This document shows, one piece after another, positions 27,582-36,994 of a stretch of DNA of 64,000 bases. A program made the translations under genes and the position numbers. Location of the stretch: the NCBI GenBank assembly GCA_021776475.1, contig JAJFFV010000001.1, positions 1-64,000 on the forward strand. The letters are read 5' to 3'. Every line of letters begins with the position of its first letter. Position 1 is the first letter of the stretch. The notes beneath the pieces were generated by a model that worked only from the letters and a program-made list of their open reading frames with translations, did no database searches and had not been told where the DNA came from. Source of the stretch: Parvularculaceae bacterium (lineage in GTDB: Bacteria > Pseudomonadota > Alphaproteobacteria > Caulobacterales > Parvularculaceae).

Positions 27582-28340
27582 ATGAAAATAGCCTTTTTTG
27601 CCAGTCTTAAACCGGATGCAAAAGCAGCATTGGAGCGATTGACCAGCACCTATGGCAACTGCCCGGCTGACCAAGCTGACGTCATCGCGCCGATTGGTGG
27701 CGACGGCTTTATGCTCGAGACCCTGAAAAAATACATGGATCTCGGCAAACCGATTTATGGCATCAACCGTGGAACTATCGGGTTCTTGATGAATGCTATG
27801 CCGGAAACCGACCTGAGGGAGAAAATTGCAAAAGCCGAAAAGGCGATCATCCATCCCCTGGAAATGGTCACGACGAACATGGACGGCAAAACCGACAAGG
27901 CGATGGCGATCAACGAAGTGTCGTTGTTTCGCGAAATCCACCAGACCGCGCATGTGTCGATTACCGTGAACGATAAAGTCCGGATGGAGAACCTCATTTG
28001 TGACGGGATTTTGCTGGCGACCGCGGCGGGCTCTACTGCCTATAACCTCTCTGCGTATGGGCCGATTTTGCCGGTGCGCTCACAACTTCTCGCCCTCACC
28101 CCTATCAGCGCTTTTCGCCCGCGGCGTTGGCGCGGCGCGCTTCTGCCCCATGACGCAATTGTGAAGATTGACGCATTGCAGCCCGAATTTCGCCCGGTTT
28201 CAGCTGTGGCCGACAATTATGAAGTACGGCAAGTGCGGTCGGTCGAGATATATGCGCGGCAAGACAAGGATATGACGCTTCTCTACGATGCCGAACATTC
28301 TCTGGAAGAGCGCATCATTCGAGAGCAGTTTGCCCATTAG
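27582..28340 (+). CDS. nadK: NAD kinase
   Basis: Phosphorylates NAD to NADP. The conserved GGDG (IAPIGGDGFMLETL), NRGTIGFLMN, ATAAGSTAYNLSAYGPILP and LALTPISAFRPRRWRGALLP blocks are all present. The start MKIAFFASL at 27582 has GAGAGGA about 10 bases upstream, giving 252 residues, the usual alphaproteobacterial size; ATG 27555 adds a non-conserved leader. It is the first gene of a short plus-strand pair with the penicillin-binding protein. Confidence 0.96.
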   Translation: MKIAFFASLKPDAKAALERLTSTYGNCPADQADVIAPIGGDGFMLETLKKYMDLGKPIYGINRGTIGFLMNAMPETDLREKIAKAEKAIIHPLEMVTTNMDGKTDKAMAINEVSLFREIHQTAHVSITVNDKVRMENLICDGILLATAAGSTAYNLSAYGPILPVRSQLLALTPISAFRPRRWRGALLPHDAIVKIDALQPEFRPVSAVADNYEVRQVRSVEIYARQDKDMTLLYDAEHSLEERIIREQFAH

Positions 28341-28399
28341 TAAGTAAGCGCCAGACGCGTCGTCTGGTAGCCTGTCAGGGTGCAAGGGCAGAAAGAGAT

Positions 28400-30907
28400 A
28401 TGGTCCGCATCAACAAGCATGCCATACTGCAGGCGTTACGTTTCGATCAGATCGGCGTTGGCAAAATTCGTTTGCACCGGGTTGGCCGCCAGGTGCTGGT
28501 CGCATTTGCGGCGGCTGGCCTTGTCGTTGGCCTACCCATTGTTTTTGCACTGGCTTATTTATTCGTCCTTGCCAAGGGCCCGCTGCCGGCGCGGGTCACA
28601 GATGCCAACAATGTCAGCATGGTTCTTTATGATGCGTTCGGCGAAGAGATCGGTATTCGCGGGCGGCATCGTCGGCTTGTCGAGCTTGAACAAATTCCCG
28701 ATCACACGATTGCAGCATTCCTGGCAGTTGAAGACAGGCGTTTTTATGAGCATGACGGCGTTGATTTGATCGGTGTTGCCCGGGCGCTGCGGGCTAATTT
28801 CCGGGCCAAATATATCGTCGAGGGCGGCAGCACAATCACCCAGCAATTGGTCAAAAACATCTATCTCGATTCAGAGCAAACGTTGCGAAGAAAAATAGAA
28901 GAAGCGGTTTTGGCGGTACGGCTGGAGAACAGGCTCAGTAAAGAAGAGATCCTTGAAGAATATCTTTATACGGTCTATTTCGGTAACAACGCCTATGGCA
29001 TTGAAGCTGCCGCTGAAAGCTATTTCAGGAAAAGCGCCTCTGAGCTGAGCGTTGCAGAAAGTGCCTTGTTAGCAGGCAGCATAAAAGCGCCCGGGCGTTA
29101 TGCACCGCACCTTAACCCAGCTTATGCCAAAACCAGGGGACGCCTTGTGCTGGGGGCCATGACAGAAACGGGCAGTCTCTCGCTGCTTGATGCAGAGATG
29201 GCGGCGTTTGAACTTGACGCGCTGACAGTCCATCCACGTGAGCCAGAACCGTACGGGTATTTTCTCGACTACGCAGTGGCTGAATTTCCTGCCGACGACA
29301 CCACACAAGACATCGTGCAGGTTCATACAACGCTGCATCCCCAGTATCAGACGATCGCTGAGAAGGCGCTCGCTGCTGCGATGACAGACAAAGCCATCGC
29401 CAAAATGGGAGTGACGCAGGCAGCTCTGGTTGCCATGCGCCCGACCGGGGAAGTGATCGCCATGGTTGGCGGCACTGATTACGCGGCAAGCCAGTTTAAT
29501 CGGGTGACGCAAGCGAAGCGGCAACCGGGGTCGCTGTTCAAGGCTTTTGTTTATGACGCCGCTATCCGAAGGGGCTGGCGGATGGATGATTTGATAGTCG
29601 ATAGCCCGCTTTCCATGGAGATTTCGGGCAAGAACGATGATCTTTATACGCCTGCGAACTATAACGATCACTATTATGGCTTGACCAACACGAGACAGGC
29701 ATTTGCCAAGTCGGCAAACTCATCTGCCCTGCGTTTGCAGGAATGGGCGGGCCGCGAGAATGTGATCAACGCAGCAAAACGAGCTGGCTTAAACGCAAAA
29801 CTGCTCCCCTATGCGAGCCTTGGGCTCGGTGTCACGGAGACGACGTTGATTGATATTACCGCTGCCTATGCGGCCTTAGCCTCAAATCACGTGGTCGAAC
29901 CTTTTGTCCTGCGGCACGATCAGCCATTGCAAGCGAGCTACCAGGGAGAGCCGTCGCCGGAACTCTTGCAGCTTTTATATAACAATATCCAGGCGGGTAC
30001 CGGCTACGCCGCGCGTCTCGACATACCTTCGTTTGGCAAAACCGGCACAACGCAGTATCATCGCGATGCCTGGTTTGTCGGGTTTACGGACCATCTTGTT
30101 GTCGGGGTCTGGGTTGGGAATGACGATAATAAACCAATGAAAAAAGTTACCGGTGGTACATTGCCGGCAACAATCTGGAAGAGTTTCCTGAAAGACGCGC
30201 GTAAGGAGCTGGCAATGGAGGAAACACCATCGCGGTTTACTGAGCGTCCTCTTCTCGAAATCGCGCTTGATGGGCAAGACGACAGTACGGTATTTGACTG
30301 GCAAACGCCGCGCATGCAGCGCGTCCTTGGCCCTTTAACATTGCAATATGATGGCAGCTTGAATGTAGGCGGCATAGCAATATTTTTTGACGGAATCCGA
30401 ATGGTATCCGCTTATGGCGCTCATCACGATCTGTATGTTGAAATTGAGACTTATCTTGAGGGCCGTGAGCTGGTCTGTGAACTGAATAGGATATATGCAT
30501 CGTGTCACGATGCTACGGATGATGTTGCCGAATATGTTGTTGAAAATGGTTGGGCCAGAACTACCTACAGGGCACCCCGGTATTTGCTACAGGCAGAACA
30601 GCGCGCAAGAGACGCACGCAAAGGCCTATGGGCTGATAAGTATCGATACGTGAATCCAAGATATGACTTTTATGATCTCGGCGGACTGACGTGGCAGCAA
30701 CGCCGGAAGCTTGAACGACAGCGGGCCGCAGAGGCGCGCCGCGTGCAGCAATTGCAGGACCAGTACAGATTGCAAAACACCTCAGTTGTTGTCGGGCGTT
30801 CAGCTGCCGGTGCAGAGCCTCTAGTCAGCCAGGCAAGACCCCGGGCGAGCCAGCCCTATGTCCAGCGCGGTGTCGTCGGCAGCCTGGCAACGGATACTGG
30901 GCTGTAG
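28400..30907 (+). CDS. Class A penicillin-binding protein (1A/1C-like) with SNase-like C-terminus
   Basis: A bifunctional peptidoglycan synthase of 835 residues. An N-terminal membrane helix (~35-58) is followed by a GT51 glycosyltransferase with catalytic Glu111 in EDRRFYEHDGVD and GGSTITQQLVKN, then a transpeptidase with Ser378 (SLFK), SAN at 438-440 and KTGT at 547-550. All catalytic residues are intact. After the transpeptidase, residues ~655-747 resemble the second half of a staphylococcal-nuclease fold: Cys-bracketed ELNRIYASCHDA, VAEYVVENGWA, and AEQRARDARKGLWAD. The expected nuclease catalytic residues are not evident, so it is probably a binding or structural domain. A basic, Gln/Arg-rich tail ends the protein. 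It lies 60 bases after nadK. Confidence 0.9.
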   Translation: MVRINKHAILQALRFDQIGVGKIRLHRVGRQVLVAFAAAGLVVGLPIVFALAYLFVLAKGPLPARVTDANNVSMVLYDAFGEEIGIRGRHRRLVELEQIPDHTIAAFLAVEDRRFYEHDGVDLIGVARALRANFRAKYIVEGGSTITQQLVKNIYLDSEQTLRRKIEEAVLAVRLENRLSKEEILEEYLYTVYFGNNAYGIEAAAESYFRKSASELSVAESALLAGSIKAPGRYAPHLNPAYAKTRGRLVLGAMTETGSLSLLDAEMAAFELDALTVHPREPEPYGYFLDYAVAEFPADDTTQDIVQVHTTLHPQYQTIAEKALAAAMTDKAIAKMGVTQAALVAMRPTGEVIAMVGGTDYAASQFNRVTQAKRQPGSLFKAFVYDAAIRRGWRMDDLIVDSPLSMEISGKNDDLYTPANYNDHYYGLTNTRQAFAKSANSSALRLQEWAGRENVINAAKRAGLNAKLLPYASLGLGVTETTLIDITAAYAALASNHVVEPFVLRHDQPLQASYQGEPSPELLQLLYNNIQAGTGYAARLDIPSFGKTGTTQYHRDAWFVGFTDHLVVGVWVGNDDNKPMKKVTGGTLPATIWKSFLKDARKELAMEETPSRFTERPLLEIALDGQDDSTVFDWQTPRMQRVLGPLTLQYDGSLNVGGIAIFFDGIRMVSAYGAHHDLYVEIETYLEGRELVCELNRIYASCHDATDDVAEYVVENGWARTTYRAPRYLLQAEQRARDARKGLWADKYRYVNPRYDFYDLGGLTWQQRRKLERQRAAEARRVQQLQDQYRLQNTSVVVGRSAAGAEPLVSQARPRASQPYVQRGVVGSLATDTGL

Positions 30908-30921
30908 ACGCGTGAACGCGC

Positions 30922-32526
30922 TCAGGCATTTCGCATAAGGTCAGAAATTTTCTCCGCCATCATGATGACAGGTGCATTGGTATTACCACCTACCAGCAGC
31001 GGCATCAAAGATGCATCAACGACGCGCAAATTTTCAACATCATAAACACGCCCTTGGCCATCGGTAACCGCGCCCTCATCTTCCATCTGACCCATCTTAC
31101 AAGTACCGACCGGGTGGTAGATCGTCTCTGCTCTGTCGCGGATGAAGGCCGCCCAATCAGCATTTGTTTCTGGCGCCTCCTCAGGGCTCAAATGCGCCGT
31201 TGTGATCTCGGCCAATGCCGGCTGCGTGCTAATATTATAGGCCTGTTTGGCTCCCTCGACCATGATCTCCAAATCTTCTTCCGCATCGAGATAATTTGGA
31301 TCAATCAGCGGATGTTGGCGGGGATCAGATGACGCAAGGCGGATGGTGCCACGCGAGCGCGGGTACAACTGGCAGGCATGGATCATGAAGCCTTGCTGAA
31401 AAAACATTTTGTTCGTGCCGTGACCCTGACCAAACGCGGGAAAGAAATGAAACTGGATATCGACTTTTGGAACATCCGGTGATGATCGCGAAAAACCGTT
31501 CCCTTCCACAATGTTAGAAGCGAAGAATCCGGTTCGACGCGTTGCATATTCGCCCGCAGCTTTCAGGATATCCGGAACACTGCCTATGCTGTAGCCGAAG
31601 GTAGAGCCGGGCTTTGATTTCACCAATATGGATGTATCAAGGTGATCTTGCAGACCTCCCCCCACACCGGGCCGATCCGCGACTACCTCAATGTCGTTTT
31701 CGCGCAGATGTGCAGCGGGGCCGACGCCGGACAACATAAGAAGCTGCGGTGAATTAACTGCACCGCCGCAGAGGATGATCTCCTTGGATGCAGCAAATTC
31801 AGCATTCGTTCCGTTGTGGTTGAGGCGAACAGAACTTGCCGTGGTCCCATCAAATTGTACTTTTTTAACAAACGCTGTGGTTAAGACTGTGAGGTTAGGC
31901 CGCTTACGGACGTCATCACTTAGAAACGCTTTGGCTGTGGAACACCGTTGTCCCCCGCGTATGGTCGTATCAAATACCCCAACGCCCTCGCGCGCTTCAG
32001 CGTGGAAATCCGTCACCAGTCGGTGCCCGGCCTGTTTTCCGGCTTCAACGTAGCGTTTTGTTGCTGGGTGCACCCAGTTTGCCTGACGCACGCCCAACGG
32101 ACCACCAGACCCATGCCACTGGCTTTCGCCGCCTGAGTAATCTTCAGATTTTTTGAAATAGTGAAGCGCGTCCATCGCGGACCAGCCTTCAGCGCCTTGT
32201 GCCGCCCAATCGTCATAATCGCCGAGGTCTCCGCGCTGATAACACATGCCGTTGAGACTCGAAGATCCACCAAGGGTCTTTCCGCGCGGCCAGAATAGGC
32301 GTCTGTCAGCGAGGTTTTTCTGTGGTTCGGTGTGGTAGTTCCAGTCGATCGTTCTGGAGCCGACCAGCTCCGGTAGCATTGCAGGAATATGAATTCTTAT
32401 ATCATTATCTTTTTTGCCGGCTTCGAGGAGGCAAACCGTCACACCCGGATCTTCTGACAGGCGGCTGGCCATCACGCAGCCCGCTGACCCCGCACCGACA
32501 ACGATATAGTCAAAACTCGTTTCCAT
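30922..32526 (-). CDS. GMC-family oxidoreductase (choline dehydrogenase-like)
   Basis: A 534-residue FAD-dependent GMC oxidoreductase. The ADP-binding motif is GAGSAGC (~10-16). GKTLGGSSSLNGMCYQRG is GMC signature 1, and GGAVNSPQLLMLSGVGP is signature 2. The C-terminal catalytic His/Asn block is YHPVGTCKMG with NTNAPVIMMAEK. The start METSFDYIVV at 32526 is preferred over ATG 32562. It resembles BetA-type alcohol/choline dehydrogenases, but substrate cannot be read from sequence. No betaine aldehyde dehydrogenase is adjacent. It converges with the penicillin-binding protein gene. Confidence 0.92.
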   Translation of the reverse strand: METSFDYIVVGAGSAGCVMASRLSEDPGVTVCLLEAGKKDNDIRIHIPAMLPELVGSRTIDWNYHTEPQKNLADRRLFWPRGKTLGGSSSLNGMCYQRGDLGDYDDWAAQGAEGWSAMDALHYFKKSEDYSGGESQWHGSGGPLGVRQANWVHPATKRYVEAGKQAGHRLVTDFHAEAREGVGVFDTTIRGGQRCSTAKAFLSDDVRKRPNLTVLTTAFVKKVQFDGTTASSVRLNHNGTNAEFAASKEIILCGGAVNSPQLLMLSGVGPAAHLRENDIEVVADRPGVGGGLQDHLDTSILVKSKPGSTFGYSIGSVPDILKAAGEYATRRTGFFASNIVEGNGFSRSSPDVPKVDIQFHFFPAFGQGHGTNKMFFQQGFMIHACQLYPRSRGTIRLASSDPRQHPLIDPNYLDAEEDLEIMVEGAKQAYNISTQPALAEITTAHLSPEEAPETNADWAAFIRDRAETIYHPVGTCKMGQMEDEGAVTDGQGRVYDVENLRVVDASLMPLLVGGNTNAPVIMMAEKISDLMRNA

Positions 32527-32600
32527 TTGCGTCCCAGCCCTTGTTTTGGCTGAGAGAAGCATAATTCACCGGGCTGAGGAATATCTCTAGGCAGTCGAAA

Positions 32601-33425
32601 TCAATCGCTTAACTCTCTGGCACGTTTCGTTGCGGCGGCCACCGCTTCCGTTACTAGGGGACGCAAGGCTTTTGGGTCATCGAGAACCTTTAGCGCTTCA
32701 GCGGTGGTACCGCCTTTAGAAGTCACGGCCTGCCGCAACTGTTTTGCACTGCGTCTGTCATGCGCCATCAAGGCGCCGGCGCCAGTAACTGTTTCCCGCG
32801 CCAGCTTTTCTGCGATATCAGCCGGTAAACCTGCCGCCTCTCCAGCCTCAGCCATTGCTTCGGTTAGAAGGAAAACATACGCCGGGCCGCAAGATGAAAT
32901 ACTCATGCCGCTGTCAATCTGTTCTTCTTTATCTACCCACAAAACACTACCGGTTGCCGACATCAATCTGGTCGCTATTTCCCTCTCTCGCGGCTGCACA
33001 CGACTTTCTGCATAAAGAAGGGTGACCCCGTGCTTCACCGCTACAGGCAGATTGGGCATAGCCCGGATGATGGGCGCATCACCGGCGCCTGCTTCCTTCA
33101 AATGGTTACGTATCGATCCGACAGATTTGCCGGCGGCAACTGACAAAAAGATTGTCTTTTGCATGTTCGGCCACTGCAACGCCGGGATGATGGAGGGAAG
33201 AAGTTGTGGTTTTACCGCGAGAACACAAACGTCATAAGGCTGGTCCTCCTCCGGATTAAGCGGCAGACCATACGCGTCAATTTCGCGAACTACACTATCG
33301 CGCGGTGATGGGTCAACGACCGCAGAGCGTCTCGGATCAAGGATCTTCTGATCAAGCCAGCAGCTTAGAATGCTACCACCCATTGACCCTGCACCAAGAA
33401 GAAGAACTGAGTGTTTTCCAAGCAT
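32601..33425 (-). CDS. proC: Pyrroline-5-carboxylate reductase
   Basis: The last step of proline synthesis, NADPH-dependent. N-terminal Rossmann motif LLLGAGSMGGSIL; conserved VLAVKPQ; SVAAGKSVGSI; RAMPNLPV; and the C-terminal SSCGPAYVFLLTEAMAEAGEAAGLP and TSKGGTTAEAL blocks. The start at 33425 (MLGKHSVLLLG) fits the fold; the longer frame to 33506 has no family match. The length of 274 residues is typical. It is last in a ubiK-ybjN-proC minus-strand row that is conserved in Alphaproteobacteria. Confidence 0.95.
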   Translation of the reverse strand: MLGKHSVLLLGAGSMGGSILSCWLDQKILDPRRSAVVDPSPRDSVVREIDAYGLPLNPEEDQPYDVCVLAVKPQLLPSIIPALQWPNMQKTIFLSVAAGKSVGSIRNHLKEAGAGDAPIIRAMPNLPVAVKHGVTLLYAESRVQPREREIATRLMSATGSVLWVDKEEQIDSGMSISSCGPAYVFLLTEAMAEAGEAAGLPADIAEKLARETVTGAGALMAHDRRSAKQLRQAVTSKGGTTAEALKVLDDPKALRPLVTEAVAAATKRARELSD

Positions 33426-33530
33426 GTGTGTGAAACTATTACGAACGGAACGTGTGTTCAAGCTTTGGCATTTGCACAACCTGCAAAGACCTGCCGATTT
33501 TATCACTGCACTGTAATGGGAAGGTTGTTT

Positions 33531-34034
33531 CTAAGCAGACCCCTGCACTTCAAACAGCGACGCCTCAAGCGCTTCTTTGGCATCTTTACCGCCCCAGAGC
33601 ACATAGTTGAACGCCGGATAGAAACGCTCAAAAGCATCGGAGGCGCCGCGGATCAGAATTTCTGCCTGAATCTCGTCGAAATCAGCCATTTCGGACAAAA
33701 CTGCCCCGTTGCGGTAAACGATGCCATTATCATCTGACCACAGATCAAAATGTCCAAGCCAAACCCGTTCATTGACGAGCGCCAGTAGTTTACAGACTTC
33801 ATCGGTTTTTTCACCGGGCACCTTCAATTCCAGAGGGGCGCCCATTTGCAAAACACGCATGTCTTCTCGCCAGGCAAACCAGACCGCAATATCGCGCCAG
33901 ATGCCGTCGACATTCACATGCAGCTCTGTTGCATCGACACGCTCAACGTTCATCTTCGATTGAGAAGCGACACTCTCGATGACGTCAAGCGGATCGTTCA
34001 GGTGCAAATCGTTTGAGGTAACTTGAAGGGGCAT
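33531..34034 (-). CDS. YbjN domain protein
   Basis: A 167-residue cytosolic protein of the YbjN (DUF1790) type-III-chaperone-like fold: LDVIESVASQSKMNVERVDATELHVNVDG, LALVNERVWLGHFDLW and a C-terminal helical segment FERFYPAFNYVLWGGK. YbjN proteins are of unclear function and are linked to envelope or stress phenotypes. It sits between ubiK and proC, a conserved alphaproteobacterial order. No anomaly seen. Confidence 0.9.
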   Translation of the reverse strand: MPLQVTSNDLHLNDPLDVIESVASQSKMNVERVDATELHVNVDGIWRDIAVWFAWREDMRVLQMGAPLELKVPGEKTDEVCKLLALVNERVWLGHFDLWSDDNGIVYRNGAVLSEMADFDEIQAEILIRGASDAFERFYPAFNYVLWGGKDAKEALEASLFEVQGSA

Positions 34035-34170
34035 GCAATTTTCCCGTGTTGCAGACAGCCGGCTTAGCCCGATTGGCGCAGCATCATTGCGGGCCGAGTC
34101 GCGGGCAGCTTCAATGATTCATCTTCTGGAGTTGAAAACCGCCCCGGGCGTTTTGCGACAAAGTCATCGG

Positions 34171-34419
34171 TCAACCTGACAGTTTTGCTTCGAGAGCTTC
34201 AATGCGTGCTTTCAGCTGGTCGTTTTCAGTCCGGGCTTTTGCCGCCATTTCCTGAACAGCCTCAAATTCTTCCCGCTGAACCAAATCGCTGTCAGCTAAT
34301 AATCTCTGGAGTTGACTTTTCATCATTGTTTCGGCCTCTTTGCGCACACCATCAGCAGCACCGGCAGCTTCGGTCATCGCTTTTGCGAGCTGATCCAGGA
34401 TTGGATTCTGGGTTTGCAT
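34171..34419 (-). CDS. ubiK: UbiK-type accessory factor (BMFP domain)
   Basis: An 82-residue coiled-coil protein of the BMFP/UbiK family, which assists ubiquinone synthesis through its lipid-binding trimer. The N-terminal NPILDQLAKAMTEAAGA helix is followed by VQREEFEAVQEMAAKARTENDQLKARIEALEAKL, a long coiled coil. ATG 34419 is chosen because AAGGA lies eight bases upstream; the frame to 34494 is not conserved. It is transcribed divergently from the TonB receptor gene, with which it shares the Fur-box intergenic region. Confidence 0.88.
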   Translation of the reverse strand: MQTQNPILDQLAKAMTEAAGAADGVRKEAETMMKSQLQRLLADSDLVQREEFEAVQEMAAKARTENDQLKARIEALEAKLSG

Positions 34420-34507
34420 GTCATCTGTTCCTTGTGCTGTTAGGGTCATGTAAGGGGTTTTTTGCCATCTGCAAATACGCAGCGATTTTGCCACAAAAAT
34501 CCCTAAT

Positions 34508-34566
34508 TGAGATTGACTATCAGAAACACAAGCGATACCAATTGCTGTAGTTAATAGTCATTCTCA
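34508..34566 (+). promoter_or_regulatory. Two Fur-like boxes upstream of the TonB receptor
   Basis: TGAGATTGACTATCA (34508-34522) and TAATAGTCATTCTCA (34552-34566) lie as arms of an inverted repeat and resemble the Fur consensus TGATAATnATTATCA (11 of 14 defined positions for the first, read on the minus strand, and 11-12 for the second). They sit immediately ahead of the receptor start at 34585, as expected for iron repression. Confidence 0.6.
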
Positions 34567-34584
34567 ATTTAGGCCAAGACAAAA

Positions 34585-36849
34585 ATGAACCTCTCCATTG
34601 GTATTCTGGCTGCCACAGCCAGCGTATTTTTTCTCGGTGTTCACCCGGCGCAGGCCGCCAGTAAGCGAGATTCTGAGCTCAACAATGTCGATATCATTAC
34701 GGTTGTCGGCAAAGCTCAAGATGTCGGTGATATTGCCGGCTCGGTGACTTTCATTCCATCGGCAGAATTGGAACTTCAGAAATACACAGATGTGAACCGT
34801 ATCCTGCGCAAGGTCACCGGTGTGAACCTGCAGGAAGAAGACGGATATGGCCTGCGTCCCAATATCGGGATCCGCGGCACCGGCAGCGACCGATCTTCTA
34901 AAGTTCTGATTATGGAAGATGGTGTTCTGCTGTCGCCGGCCCCCTACTCGGCACCATCTGCTTACTACTTTCCATTCGTGGGCAGAACCAGTGCCGTCGA
35001 AGTAACCAAGGGGCCTGGCACAATCAAATATGGACCGCAGACTACTGGCGGTGTCATCCACTTTTTCTCGACACCAATCCCGGAAGAAAAATCCGCCCGG
35101 ATAACGGCATTGGTCAGCGATCTTGACCGATCCTCAGTTCACGCATGGGCGGGTAATACATACGAAATCGAAAATCTGCCGTTTGACGTCGGCTTCTTGC
35201 TTGAGACCCTTCAGGATAACGCCGATGGGTTTAAAGACCTCAACACGGGCGACACTGGGTTTTCAATCGGTGACTATGTCGCAAAACTTGGGTTTTATTC
35301 GAACAAAGACGCTGCATATGAACAAAGCCTGGTCTTTAAATATCAGCATAGTGAAGAAGAAGCTGATGAGACCTATGTCGGCCTGACCCAAGCGCAGTTT
35401 GATCAAAATCCGTATCAGCGACTGAATGCCAGCCAGCTGGATGTGATTAACACCGATCACGACACGTATCAGGCGACACACAACATTAAGCTGTCGGATA
35501 ATCTGCAACTCACAACAATCGCATACCGGACCGAGTTCGCGCGCAACTGGGAGAAATTGGACCGGTTTGATAACTCATTGTTGTCTGGCCTCAGTGCTTG
35601 CAATTCGTTGAACGGGATCTTGTCTGATCCGGTGACTTGTTCGCTCGAGCTGGAAGTGCTGGTTGGGGCGCCCGGATATGTCAGCCCTGACGATGTTTTG
35701 GGGATCAGGCAGAACAAACGTTCATATTATGGTCAAGGGATACAAAGTGCCATTGCCTACGAATTCACAGCCGGCAGCTGGGACCACAGTTTCACTACCA
35801 GTATCCGTTTGCATAAAGACGAAGTGGACCGGTTTCAGGAACAAGATCAGTACAAAATAGACAATACAATAGTTGTGAAAACCACCGACAATGCGCCGGG
35901 CACACAAGCAAACCGCCTGTCTCGCTCAGAAGCGATTTCTGTCTACGTGGCTGATACGTTAAGCCAAGGGCCTCTTAGGATCACCGCCGGCTTGCGGCTT
36001 GAGAGCGTCGATTCGATGCAACAAAGATGGCAGGCACCGGCGCGAATTGAGGCCAATCTGAGCAGCGAGAGATCAAATTCTTATGATGAGGTTCTTCCCG
36101 CACTAAGCGTTCTTTTTGAGGTGAGTGACAATCTTTCTCTTCTTGCCGGTGCCCATAAAGGGTTCTCCCCTGCCCCTGTCAGCTCACGTGGCGGCACCAA
36201 CCCGGAAGAATCCATCGCCTACGAGTTGGGTGGTAGGTTTTCGAATAGTCAGATCGATATCGAGGCAATCGGTTTCTTTAATGACTATTCAAACTTACTT
36301 GCTGAATGCACCAATTCTTCTGGTGGCAGTGAATGCGTGATCGGAGACGGGGAAAATGCAGGTGAAGCCAATGTCTGGGGGCTCGAACTGACGGCAGGCG
36401 CGGATCTTGGCGAACAACTTGCCCCGCGCTCTGAAGTCGCAATTCCGGTTTCTCTTGCCTATACCTACACCGACACGGAACTGCTGAATTCAGTTAGCAG
36501 CGATATCCTTGGCAATATTACAGCCGGCGATGAAATTCCGTATGTGCCGAATAACCAGCTCACCATTTCAGCCGGATTGATTGGCAGCAACTGGGGTATC
36601 GATACTGTCGTGAATTATGTCGACGAAACACGCGATGTGCCCGGACAGGGCTCAATCGCGGCGGCTGAGTTGATAGATGGCCGCACAATTATTGATCTCG
36701 CTGCCTATTATGACGTGAAGGAAGGGGTCCGCCTCAAAATCAAAGCGGACAATGTATTCGATGAAGTCTATCGCGTGGCTCGCCGCCCTTATGGTCTGCG
36801 GCCCGGTAAACCGCGCGAAGTGTTTGTTGGCATCAGTATGGACCTCTAG
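34585..36849 (+). CDS. TonB-dependent outer-membrane receptor (FecA-like)
   Basis: A 754-residue outer-membrane transporter with a Sec signal peptide ending ...HPAQA-A. A plug domain (~40-160) has ITVVGKAQDVGDIAGSV near the TonB box, then GYGLRPNIGIRGTGSDRSSKVLIMEDGV and APYSAPSAYYFP as in FecA/iron-chelate receptors. A 22-strand barrel ends with an aromatic C-terminus (VFVGISMDL). There is no FecA-type N-terminal signalling extension, and no fecIR genes are near. Two Fur-like boxes precede it, so the cargo is probably a ferric chelate; the precise siderophore is unknown. It interrupts the usual ubiK...lgt neighbourhood and ends in a hairpin, so it is a self-contained unit. Confidence 0.93.
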   Translation: MNLSIGILAATASVFFLGVHPAQAASKRDSELNNVDIITVVGKAQDVGDIAGSVTFIPSAELELQKYTDVNRILRKVTGVNLQEEDGYGLRPNIGIRGTGSDRSSKVLIMEDGVLLSPAPYSAPSAYYFPFVGRTSAVEVTKGPGTIKYGPQTTGGVIHFFSTPIPEEKSARITALVSDLDRSSVHAWAGNTYEIENLPFDVGFLLETLQDNADGFKDLNTGDTGFSIGDYVAKLGFYSNKDAAYEQSLVFKYQHSEEEADETYVGLTQAQFDQNPYQRLNASQLDVINTDHDTYQATHNIKLSDNLQLTTIAYRTEFARNWEKLDRFDNSLLSGLSACNSLNGILSDPVTCSLELEVLVGAPGYVSPDDVLGIRQNKRSYYGQGIQSAIAYEFTAGSWDHSFTTSIRLHKDEVDRFQEQDQYKIDNTIVVKTTDNAPGTQANRLSRSEAISVYVADTLSQGPLRITAGLRLESVDSMQQRWQAPARIEANLSSERSNSYDEVLPALSVLFEVSDNLSLLAGAHKGFSPAPVSSRGGTNPEESIAYELGGRFSNSQIDIEAIGFFNDYSNLLAECTNSSGGSECVIGDGENAGEANVWGLELTAGADLGEQLAPRSEVAIPVSLAYTYTDTELLNSVSSDILGNITAGDEIPYVPNNQLTISAGLIGSNWGIDTVVNYVDETRDVPGQGSIAAAELIDGRTIIDLAAYYDVKEGVRLKIKADNVFDEVYRVARRPYGLRPGKPREVFVGISMDL

Positions 36850-36885
36850 CAAAAGCAACATCCCGATTTTGCCTAGAAAAATCGT

Positions 36886-36920
36886 AAGCTTTCGCAATGG
36901 CTGAGCTTGCGAAAGCTTTA
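36886..36920 (+). terminator. Hairpin after the TonB receptor
   Basis: A perfect 12-bp inverted repeat: AAGCTTTCGCAA (36886-36897), 9-base loop, TTGCGAAAGCTT (36907-36918). The run of T after it is short (TTTATTG), so it may act as a moderate or Rho-assisted terminator. Confidence 0.6.
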
Positions 36921-36994
36921 TTGTCTGGTGCAAGGAACGGGGTGACGTGGGGACCGGCTCAGGGTAAAAAAACCCGTGAAAGTTGAGATAAAAT

